Shown piece after piece: positions 17,643-23,740 of a stretch of 44,128 bases of DNA (position 1 is the first letter of the stretch; each line of letters opens with the position of its first letter). This DNA comes from an uncultured Clostridia bacterium (lineage in GTDB: Bacteria; Bacillota; Clostridia; Oscillospirales; Oscillospiraceae): the NCBI GenBank assembly GCA_946625125.1, contig CAMOSU010000007.1:1-44128 (forward strand). The letters are read 5' to 3'. The position numbers and the translations under genes are program-made. The notes below the pieces were generated by a model. That model worked only from the letters and a program-made list of their open reading frames with translations. It searched no databases and had not been told where the DNA came from.

Positions 17643-19249
17643 AGCTATTGGTCAAAAAGGAGCTGAAGCAGATTCTGATTCAGGGCTTCCTTCGGGGCAG
17701 AAAAGCCGGCCAGCGCGGAAGGAAGACCCGCTCCGCCAAGGGCATGATTGCCCTTTGGTCCATTCTGATTCTTTATCTTGTGGCCTTCTTCTGCTTCATG
17801 GCCTGGATGGCAGGCAAGCAGTTCCTTCCCCTGCCCGGGCTGGGCTGGCTCTACTACATGCTCCTGGGTGGGGCGGCCATACTCTTCGGCGCCCTGGGCA
17901 GCGTGTTTACCACCTACTCCGCCCTGTATCTGGCAAAGGACAACGATCTGCTGCTGTCCATGCCCATCCCGGTCACGGATGTGATTCTCTCCCGGCTTCT
18001 GAGCGTCTACCTCATGGGCCTGTTCTATTCCGGGGCCATCACCCTTCCCGCCGCGGCGGTGGGGCTGATTCAGTGCGGCTTCAGCCTGTCCAGACTTCTG
18101 GGCAGTCTGATCTGGGTGCTGCTGATCTCTCTGGTGGTGCTGGGCCTGTCGGCCCTTTTGGGCTGGGTGGTAGCCCGGCTCAGCCTGAAGCTGAAAAACC
18201 GCAGCTTCCTCATTGTGCTGCTCTCCCTGGTCTTTTTGGGGCTCTACTATGTGGTCTATTTCCGGATGATCAACCATATGCCGGAGCTGATTGCCAATGT
18301 CATGCGCTTTGGCGAGGGCATCCGGGGAAGCTGGAATCCCATCTACCTCTTCGGCCGGATGGGCGAGGGGGACTGGCTGGCGATGCTGCTCTGGACGGCG
18401 GGCGTCTGCCTGCTGCTGGGGCTGATCTGGCTGCTGCTGAAGGGAAGCTTCCTCACCGTGGCCACTGCCTCCCCGGGGGGCAAAAAGGCCGTCTACCGGG
18501 AGAAGCCAACCCGGCAGAGCTCCGTCTCCGGGGCGCTGTTCCGGAAGGAATGGTATCGCTTCAGCACCAGCTCCGCCTACATGCTCAACTGCGGCCTTGG
18601 CCTGCTCTTTCTGCTGGGCCTGGGGGGCTATCTGCTGGTGAAGGGAAGGGATCTTCTGGACATGCTCTCCCTGCTGCCCTTCCTCCAGGCGGACTCCGGA
18701 ATTCTCCCGGTGCTGATCTGCACGGCCTGCTGCGCCATGGGCTTTATGGTGGACATCACCGCCCCCTCCGTATCCCTGGAGGGCCGCAGCCTTTGGCAGC
18801 TCCAATCCCTGCCCGTCAGTCCATGGCAGGTGCTGCGGGCCAAGCTGGAGCTCCACCTGGCCCTGTGCAGCCTTCCCACCCTGTTCTGCACTGTCACCGC
18901 GGCGGTCCTGGTGCCGGCTACCCTGGCTCAGAAGCTGCTGATCGTCGCCGCTTCCCTGCTCTTTATGCTCCTGGTGGCCCTGATGGGCCTTGCCCTGGGG
19001 GTGAAGCTGCCCAATCTCAACTGGACCAACGAATACCAGCCCATCAAGCAGGGCGCTCCGGTGACCATCACGATCTTCGCGGGCATGGGGCTTTCCATGG
19101 CCCTGGGCGGCTTGTATTTCCTTGCCCGAGGGGGAATGAGCGCCACGGCCTATCTCAGCGTGGCCGCCCTGCTGTTCATGTCGGCGGACGCCGCCCTCCT
19201 GCTCTGGCTGCGGAATACCGGCGCCCGTCGCTTCGCGGCCCTGAGCTGA
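17636..19249 (+). CDS. ABC transporter permease (large ABC-2-like exporter subunit)
   Basis: A 537-residue polytopic protein with about twelve to fourteen hydrophobic segments in two blocks (about 35-285 and 310-530), separated by a charged loop (KKAVYREKPTRQSSVSGALF). The motif YLAKDNDLLLSMPI near residue 98 is typical of permeases paired with EcsA-like ATPases in Clostridia. The start ATGCTGA overlaps the ATPase stop. A basic cytoplasmic N-terminus (RGRKAGQRGRKTR) precedes the first span. Substrate unknown. Confidence 0.85.
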   Translation: MLKLLVKKELKQILIQGFLRGRKAGQRGRKTRSAKGMIALWSILILYLVAFFCFMAWMAGKQFLPLPGLGWLYYMLLGGAAILFGALGSVFTTYSALYLAKDNDLLLSMPIPVTDVILSRLLSVYLMGLFYSGAITLPAAAVGLIQCGFSLSRLLGSLIWVLLISLVVLGLSALLGWVVARLSLKLKNRSFLIVLLSLVFLGLYYVVYFRMINHMPELIANVMRFGEGIRGSWNPIYLFGRMGEGDWLAMLLWTAGVCLLLGLIWLLLKGSFLTVATASPGGKKAVYREKPTRQSSVSGALFRKEWYRFSTSSAYMLNCGLGLLFLLGLGGYLLVKGRDLLDMLSLLPFLQADSGILPVLICTACCAMGFMVDITAPSVSLEGRSLWQLQSLPVSPWQVLRAKLELHLALCSLPTLFCTVTAAVLVPATLAQKLLIVAASLLFMLLVALMGLALGVKLPNLNWTNEYQPIKQGAPVTITIFAGMGLSMALGGLYFLARGGMSATAYLSVAALLFMSADAALLLWLRNTGARRFAALS

Positions 19250-19329
19250 GGCTGCTGAGGATCGAAGACCACGGCCTGTCAGCGTCCTCCCGGAAGGGGG
19301 GACGCTGTAACCTCTCCCCCGGCACAAGC

Positions 19330-19600
19330 ATCCCTACCGTTTGCTCGTAGGGGCGAGCATCGTGTCGTTCCAAACGCACCAAAAGACGAAAGGCGCGGAC
19401 GGCAATGTGCCGTCCCTACCGCAGAAACGGCGGCTTGCCGGGGGATACGCGGCGGCCTGAGCTCAGGCCGCCCTACGGGGGCGTCCCGTTTCTGTCATTC
19501 TGAGCGCAGCGAAGAATCCGTAATCCCGTCTCTGCGTCGGGGTACGGCGGGCCGGGGAACCCGGCCCCTACAAGCTGGCCCAGGCGGGAAGCGGCGGCGC
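19330..19600. repeat. Intergenic repeat mosaic upstream of tRNA-Ser
   Basis: The 400 bp after the permease stop hold fragments of the dispersed families: GTAGGGGCGAGCATCG at 19347, GCGGACGGCAATGTGCCGTCC near 19396, a GGCGGCCTGAGCTCAGGCCGCC palindrome near 19450, and GTCATTCTGAGCGCAGCGAAG at 19494-19521. No gene is seen. Confidence 0.7.
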
Positions 19601-19654
19601 GGGGGATTTCTTTCCCCCGGCCACGAAAAAATACCGGGTCCGCGAAAAAAACAG

Positions 19655-19683
19655 TTGACAAATCGCGGAAACTGTTATATAAT
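19655..19683 (+). promoter_or_regulatory. Promoter for tRNA-Ser
   Basis: TTGACA (19655-19660), a 17-bp spacer and TATAAT (19678-19683): a full consensus promoter about 67 bases upstream of the mature tRNA 5' end. Confidence 0.9.
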
Positions 19684-19750
19684 ACCCCAGCATGAGCGCC
19701 CGACCACGCTCAGGCCGAAGCAGGCGAAAGCGCTGCGGACAATGGAATAT

Positions 19751-19842
19751 GGAGTGGTATCGAAGCGGTCATAACGAGCACGACTGGAAATCGTGTGTAC
19801 GTCAAAAGCGTACCGAGGGTTCGAATCCCTCCCACTCCGCCA
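19751..19842 (+). tRNA. tRNA-Ser(GGA)
   Basis: A class II tRNA with encoded CCA. The acceptor stem GGAGTGG pairs with CCACTCC (19832-19838), followed by discriminator G and CCA at 19840-19842. The anticodon stem GCACGA/TCGTGT encloses loop CTGGAAA, giving anticodon GGA, which reads UCC and UCU. The long variable arm GTACGTCAAAAGCGTAC is a hairpin, as expected for serine. The T arm has GAGGGTTCGAATCCCTC. A promoter and terminator flank it as a single-gene unit. Confidence 0.96.
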
Positions 19843-19845
19843 ACA

Positions 19846-19881
19846 AAAACGCGTGATTTGTTTACCAAATCACGCGTTTTT
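19846..19881 (+). terminator. Rho-independent terminator of tRNA-Ser
   Basis: A perfect 15-bp stem (AAAACGCGTGATTTG with CAAATCACGCGTTTT) around a five-base loop, running into a T-run. It begins four bases after the CCA end. Confidence 0.92.
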
Positions 19882-19883
19882 GA

Positions 19884-20062
19884 ATGATGTTTGCCCTGTC
19901 GGGCAAATGATGTATGCTTCGCACATGATGTTGCCTGCGGCAATGATGTGTGCCTGCGGCACGTGAAGGCAAACATCGCATCATTGCGGCACGAAGTGAC
20001 GCAGCATCATTTCGGAGCGCAAGCGGAGATACATCATCAGCCGCCGGAGGCGGCGGCATCAT
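19884..20062. repeat. Palindromic array of small hairpins bounded by ATGATG/CATCAT boxes
   Basis: The left half carries ATGATG at 19884, 19907, 19925 and 19943. The right half carries the complement CATCAT at 19979, 20005, 20032 and 20057. Between boxes lie short hairpins: TTTGCCC-TGTC-GGGCAAA (19890-19907), TTGCC-TGC-GGCAA (19931-19943), GTGCC-TGC-GGCAC (about 19950), a TGCGGCACGAAGTGACGCA hairpin (19985), and GCCGCC-GGA-GGCGGC (20040). GATGTTTGCC (19886-19895) also recurs inverted at 19968-19977. The array has no coding frame. It ends at the promoter of the four-helix-bundle gene, so it could be DNA-level structure or part of an RNA. Confidence 0.8.
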
Positions 20063-20089
20063 TGACATTTATCATTTCGGTCGTATAAT
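20062..20089 (+). promoter_or_regulatory. Promoter for the four-helix-bundle gene
   Basis: TTGACA (20062-20067), a 16-bp spacer and TATAAT (20084-20089). The -35 touches the last CATCAT box of the hairpin array, so folding of the array could affect this promoter. Confidence 0.8.
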
Positions 20090-20119
20090 TGATATAGTCA
20101 ACAGAAAGGACTTCCCGAT

Positions 20120-20479
20120 ATGAAAGAGAACAAACTTGCCGAATTGTCTATGGATTTCTCCGTACAAATCATCAATCTCGTCAAAGACCTGAAAGCGAAA
20201 CACGAATCCGTTATATCCAATCAAATTGGTCGATCCGGAACCTCCATCGGTGCTAACATATACGAAGCAAACTATGCGCAAGGCAAAAAGGATTTCATCT
20301 CGAAACTTGAGATCGCGCTCAAGGAGGCGAGCGAAACAGGTTATTGGCTCAAACTTCTGCATCGAACATGGTACATAGATGATCCGACCTTCAAATCTTT
20401 GAATGATCAATGCACAACCATTCGTGTGATGTTGGTATCGTCCTGCAGAACAGCTAAGCGGAATACGGAACCAAATTGA
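20120..20479 (+). CDS. Four-helix-bundle protein (S23/23S rRNA intervening-sequence protein family)
   Basis: A 119-residue all-helical protein. The family signature is clear: a first helix (LSMDFSVQIINLVKDLK), then SNQIGRSGTSIGANIYEAN, then a helix with FISKLEIALKEASETGYWL. AAAGGA precedes the ATG at 20120. Relatives are encoded in rRNA intervening sequences and, as Avd-type proteins, in diversity-generating retroelements; free-standing members have no settled function. There is no reverse transcriptase or template/variable repeat pair here. Base composition is clearly more AT-rich than the genes around it, which suggests transfer. It lies directly behind a hairpin array and 24 bp before a nucleotidyltransferase gene. 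Confidence 0.9.
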   Translation: MKENKLAELSMDFSVQIINLVKDLKAKHESVISNQIGRSGTSIGANIYEANYAQGKKDFISKLEIALKEASETGYWLKLLHRTWYIDDPTFKSLNDQCTTIRVMLVSSCRTAKRNTEPN

Positions 20480-20503
20480 CAAATCGGCGTTTGGAGGCGA
20501 ACT

Positions 20504-21265
20504 ATGCTTCAGGCGATTCAAAAGATGATGCATGAAATCGATTCAATGGCAGACGGGCATATTTACGGCGCGTGGTTATACGGAAGTGTGGTATTGAATG
20601 ACTTTCAGCAGGGATGGAGCGATATTGATTTTGTTACGCTGATTGACGGACCGATATCTGATAGTCAGGCAGAAAAACTGCTGATGCTCAGGCAGAACAT
20701 GCTTAAAGCAGAGCCGGATAACCCGTATTACCGCTCTTTCGAGGGCGTTATTGCCAATCTGTACGAATACCGCAGCGGATCCTTTCAAAGATTGGTCTAT
20801 TGGGGAACGAGCGGGCAAAGGGTAACTGACCGATATAAACCGGACGTTTTCTCTTTGTTTGAACTTGCTAAGTACAGCAAGCCGATTTATGGAGACAAAG
20901 CGTGGATTCTTCCCGCGCCGGGCAGAGAAGAAATGATAAGCGCGGTGCGAGGGCATTATGACGCGATCCGAAAGTATGCCGTTCAAACAAACGAAAGCCT
21001 TTATTCGTGCGGATGGCTTCTGGATATCGCCCGGTGTATTTACACCCTGAGATTTGATGATGTTATTTCCAAAACACAAGCAGGATTTTGGGCGCTGGAG
21101 GAGCATCTTTTTTCGGATGACGCACCGCTGCGAAAAACGCTCGAAATCCGGAAAAACCCATCTTCCTTCAAAGACAGGGCGGATATCATACTTTGGCTGA
21201 AAGAATTGGGGCCGGTTGTACAGCTTTATGCAGATGTGCTGGAGCATGAGCTTCAGAATGCATAG
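20504..21265 (+). CDS. Nucleotidyltransferase, aminoglycoside adenylyltransferase-like
   Basis: A 253-residue protein of the polymerase-beta nucleotidyltransferase superfamily. The active-site pattern is near the N-terminus: GAWLYGSVVLNDFQQGWSDIDFV, with GS and the DxD metal pair. A helical C-terminal domain follows (SCGWLLDIARCIYTLRFDD), as in ANT(9)/AadA-like enzymes. Such enzymes transfer AMP to aminoglycosides, but many relatives have unknown targets, so I do not call resistance. TTGGAGG precedes the ATG. It shares the low GC of the four-helix-bundle gene and is probably cotranscribed with it. An Asp/Glu pair in the second domain cannot be assigned with certainty. Confidence 0.75.
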   Translation: MLQAIQKMMHEIDSMADGHIYGAWLYGSVVLNDFQQGWSDIDFVTLIDGPISDSQAEKLLMLRQNMLKAEPDNPYYRSFEGVIANLYEYRSGSFQRLVYWGTSGQRVTDRYKPDVFSLFELAKYSKPIYGDKAWILPAPGREEMISAVRGHYDAIRKYAVQTNESLYSCGWLLDIARCIYTLRFDDVISKTQAGFWALEEHLFSDDAPLRKTLEIRKNPSSFKDRADIILWLKELGPVVQLYADVLEHELQNA

Positions 21266-21288
21266 ATACCCGGATGCCGGGTTTCACC

Positions 21289-21342
21289 GGTACACTTTTA
21301 GGCGTTCTTTCTATGGCTTGGTACACTTTTACGCGCTCTTTC
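21289..21342 (+). repeat. Two direct repeats of about 23 bp
   Basis: GGTACACTTTTAGGCGTTC at 21289 recurs with two changes at 21320 (GGTACACTTTTACGCGCTC), a period of 31 bases. It lies between the nucleotidyltransferase stop and a terminator. It could be a remnant of an insertion end or a protein-binding site; nothing decides. Confidence 0.55.
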
Positions 21343-21350
21343 ACAAAGTG

Positions 21351-21382
21351 AAAATCCTGTCGACAACAGTCGGCAGGATTTT
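21351..21382 (+). terminator. Terminator after the nucleotidyltransferase gene
   Basis: A 14-bp stem with one wobble (AAAATCCTGTCGAC with GTCGGCAGGATTTT) and a four-base loop. The A- and T-rich arms suit termination on either strand. It closes the low-GC island. Confidence 0.7.
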
Positions 21383-21426
21383 CGCTTTTGTATTCTACAT
21401 TTAGTTTTCAGTATTCATCATACATT

Positions 21427-21453
21427 GTAGGGGCGGCCGGTGGCCGCCCCTAC
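21427..21453. repeat. Perfect 12-bp inverted repeat
   Basis: GTAGGGGCGGCC, three bases, GGCCGCCCCTAC. It is a member of the GC-rich dispersed elements and lies just beyond the stop of the CotH-like gene. It may act as a terminator for that gene, but no U-tract is present. Confidence 0.6.
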
Positions 21454-21492
21454 GGGGTTGGGCCGCTGTCGGGTGCAGCGGCGCAGTCGGTC

Positions 21493-23367
21493 CTACGGGG
21501 TTTGTCCCCCGGGTCCCCCCGGTCCTCCGGGGAAGCCGTCCTGTCCGTCCGGATTGCCTTCGCCCCCGGGGAAGCCGTCCTGTCCGTCCGGATTGCCTTC
21601 GCCCCCGGGGAAGCCGTCCTGTCCGTCCGGATTGCCTTCGCCTCCGGGGAAGCCGCCCCGGCCGCCCATGTGGGTTCCCATGGCCGCGATGCTGAGGCCG
21701 GAGGCGTCAACCCGGGCGTCGGGGTCCTGCTCCTCTGTGACGGCGGCCAGCCTGCCCTCCAACTGAGCCCGGAGGGAGGCAGCCCGAAGCAGGCAGACCT
21801 GCCGCAGCGTCTCAGCCGCCGCGTCAAACTCCTCCGGGGAATAGAAGGCGGTGGGGTCCTTCTCCACCCAGGGCCGCAGCAGCACCTCCAGGGTCTCCAG
21901 CTCCCGCGCAAAGGCCCCGGACTCAAAGTAGTCCCTCAGCAGGCCGTCCATGACCCGGTGGTAGGCCTCCAGAGCCTCCTGATTCTCCGGAATCCAGGCC
22001 CACATGGGGCGGCTGTCCGCCTCTGCCCCGGAGAGGGGGCTGTCCATACCGGTGTTGAGGATTCGGGTGGCGTCAGAATCCCCGCCCATGCCTCCGAAGG
22101 CCCCGAAGGCCAGATTGTAGTCCCAGGGCAGCATGGAAAGCCTGCCGTCCCGCTCATAGAGGAAGTAGTTGTGGAGCATATTGCCGGTATAGCTGTCGTA
22201 GTTCAGCACGAAATTGTGGGCGGCAAAGTAGCGGATCACCTCGTCAACGTCCAATACCTCCTCCGCCCTGCCCTCGGAGAGCCCCTTCAGGGCGGCAATG
22301 ACCCGCTCCTCCGCCCCTTCGTCCAGGGCGGTTTCCGCGTTGTCAAATATGTCGCTGTAGCTGGAGGGCTCGTCGTCGGTGTAGCGCAGATCGGCCCCCT
22401 TGGCATTGTCTCCGAAGCCCGGACCGCCCCGGCCCTCCCGGTCCCGCTCCCCCATCCCGGGGAAGCTCTGGGGCATGGGCTCGCCCTGGCCCTCCGGCGG
22501 AGTGGGCGCTTCGCCCTGGGGCATGGGCTCGATTTGGCCCCCCGGCGGGGTCATGCCCTGGCCCGCTCCCCCCGGGAAGCCCCCCGGACCGCCGGGGAAG
22601 CCCCCCTGCGTGCCTGCGCCGCCGGGGAAGTCCTTTTGATTGCCGGGCTGGGGGCCTCCGGCCTGGTCCAAGCCCTCTGCCTCCGGCTTGTAGACCACCC
22701 CTGCCCCCTCCTGGGTCCGCTCCAGCCAGGACTCGCTCACATCCTCAATGGCAATGTAGAGCCCGTGATCCGCCCCGTTGACGGTGAGCCACACATAGCT
22801 CACCAGGGGCGCCTCCACCCCCAGCCGCCGGAAAAGCCCGTAGCTGAGATAATCCTTCATATAGGTGGCGTCGGCGTACAGGTTGTTGAGACTCAGCTTG
22901 TTCAGGCCGTGATAGCTCTGATTCTTGTCATATTTCCCAAAGTTCAGCTTAAAGCTGTAGCGGTCGCTCTCCGGGTCCGAGGCCACGGAGGAGAGACTGG
23001 TGTTGCCCTTGGTGGCGAAGGAGACCTGATCCAGACGCTCCCCGTCAATGACCACGGAGGCCTCATACTTGGTCTTGTTCAAGGGATTGGCCCGAAGATC
23101 CTCCCAGTCCGCCTGGGAAAGGGTGACGTCAATGCTGTGGACCCGGCTGCTGTCAAAGAGGCCGTTGTAGACCGCCGGGTTTTCTTCCCCGCCGCCCTCG
23201 GGCAGCGCCTCCGTCTTGCCGGAGGCCGGGCTGTTTTCAGCGCTGTTGAGAGCCGGGCTCTCCGCCGAGCTTGAGACAGGCTCCCCCTTTTCTCCGCAGG
23301 CGCTCACAGACAGCAGCAGGACCAGGACAAGACCCAGGCACAGAATACGGTGAAACATGGCTTTCAT
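21493..23367 (-). CDS. CotH-family kinase-like lipoprotein with glycine-rich repeats
   Basis: A 624-residue lipoprotein (lipobox SVSAC) of the CotH family, whose spore members are atypical secreted protein kinases. Core blocks: VVIDGERLDQVSFATKGNTS, GLNKLSLNN, GLYIAIEDVSESWL, and near residue 410 MLPWDYNLAFG, the likely metal-binding segment. A Gly/Pro/Met-rich insertion at about 245-315 (GGFPGGPGGFPGGAGQ) interrupts the fold. The C-terminus has three and a half copies of a 13-residue repeat (GFPGGEGNPDGQD). GGAGGA precedes the ATG. Kinase activity is known for some relatives only; here it is inference. Location is the outer face of the membrane. Confidence 0.88.
   Translation of the reverse strand: MKAMFHRILCLGLVLVLLLSVSACGEKGEPVSSSAESPALNSAENSPASGKTEALPEGGGEENPAVYNGLFDSSRVHSIDVTLSQADWEDLRANPLNKTKYEASVVIDGERLDQVSFATKGNTSLSSVASDPESDRYSFKLNFGKYDKNQSYHGLNKLSLNNLYADATYMKDYLSYGLFRRLGVEAPLVSYVWLTVNGADHGLYIAIEDVSESWLERTQEGAGVVYKPEAEGLDQAGGPQPGNQKDFPGGAGTQGGFPGGPGGFPGGAGQGMTPPGGQIEPMPQGEAPTPPEGQGEPMPQSFPGMGERDREGRGGPGFGDNAKGADLRYTDDEPSSYSDIFDNAETALDEGAEERVIAALKGLSEGRAEEVLDVDEVIRYFAAHNFVLNYDSYTGNMLHNYFLYERDGRLSMLPWDYNLAFGAFGGMGGDSDATRILNTGMDSPLSGAEADSRPMWAWIPENQEALEAYHRVMDGLLRDYFESGAFARELETLEVLLRPWVEKDPTAFYSPEEFDAAAETLRQVCLLRAASLRAQLEGRLAAVTEEQDPDARVDASGLSIAAMGTHMGGRGGFPGGEGNPDGQDGFPGGEGNPDGQDGFPGGEGNPDGQDGFPGGPGGPGGQTP
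21529..21670 (-). repeat. 39-bp coding tandem repeat in the CotH-like gene
   Basis: Three near-identical 39-bp units (21529-21567, 21568-21606, 21607-21645) and a degenerating fourth. Each encodes 13 residues of the glycine-rich tail. Near identity at third codon positions points to recent slippage or recombination, so copy number may vary between strains. Confidence 0.9.
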
Positions 23368-23399
23368 GCAGATTCCTCCATTGTGTTTTCCTGTATTGC

Positions 23400-23428
23400 A
23401 GTATATACTATACTCCGTACCTTAGCAA
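23400..23428 (-). promoter_or_regulatory. Promoter for the CotH-like gene
   Basis: On the minus strand TTGCTA (23423-23428), a 17-bp spacer and TATACT (23400-23405). The ATG at 23367 would follow a leader of about 25 bases. Confidence 0.6.
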
Positions 23429-23530
23429 TACCTTACTGCTGAACCGGTGCAAGTTTTTTTCACGAACGTAAACCTTTTGCCCCCCTCGCGCATCTTATAG
23501 GTGAAAGCTGACGAAGGCGAGGTGAGACAG

Positions 23531-23740
23531 ATGCAGCCGGACCCGGATTTTGCCAGGCAGTACCGCATCCTGGTGGAGCGCTACCGGCTGACGCCGGAGG
23601 CTGCCGCGGGGCAGCTCAGGCGGATTCTGGAGCGTTTTTCCCGGCACACAGGGGAGAAGCAGGAAGCTTCCCCCATTTTGAAGCAAGGAGGCGCAGCCCA
23701 ATGCCCACAGAAGCAGAACGCGGCAGCCCGGGTCCCGTGA
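23531..23740 (+). CDS. Possible small protein before the sigma-factor gene
   Basis: A 69-residue frame starting at ATG 23531 with GAGGTGAG just upstream and overlapping the sigma-factor gene by 40 bases. Residues 5-45 (DPDFARQYRILVERYRLTPE, then a helix with LRRILERF) look like genuine amphipathic helices. The tail is unstructured. I recognise no family. It could be a real leader protein coupled to the sigma gene or chance coding in the leader; the helical pattern favours the first only slightly. Confidence 0.4.
   Translation: MQPDPDFARQYRILVERYRLTPEAAAGQLRRILERFSRHTGEKQEASPILKQGGAAQCPQKQNAAARVP

Noticed and set aside
17645-19327. A 560-residue open frame on the minus strand opposite the ABC permease
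   Set aside because: It is a shadow of the permease gene, highly charged and Gln-rich, with no domain and no upstream ribosome site.
19884-20062. Hairpin array considered as a CRISPR array or integron attC sites
   Set aside because: Units are irregular in length with variable hairpins, the boxes are only six bases, orientation flips in the middle, and there is no Cas or integrase gene.
20120-20479. Four-helix-bundle gene considered as the Avd part of a diversity-generating retroelement
   Set aside because: There is no reverse transcriptase, template repeat or variable repeat in the window.
20120-21265. Gene pair considered as a HEPN-MNT toxin-antitoxin module
   Set aside because: The helical protein has the S23 signature (GRSGTSIGANIYEA) and no RxxxxH motif, and the nucleotidyltransferase is longer than typical MntA antitoxins.
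20504-21265. Calling the nucleotidyltransferase an aminoglycoside resistance gene
   Set aside because: The superfamily fold is clear but substrate residues cannot be assigned from sequence alone, and many close-looking proteins do not confer resistance.
21529-21670. Regular 39-bp repeats considered as a CRISPR array
   Set aside because: The units are contiguous with no spacers and are in frame within the CotH-like protein.
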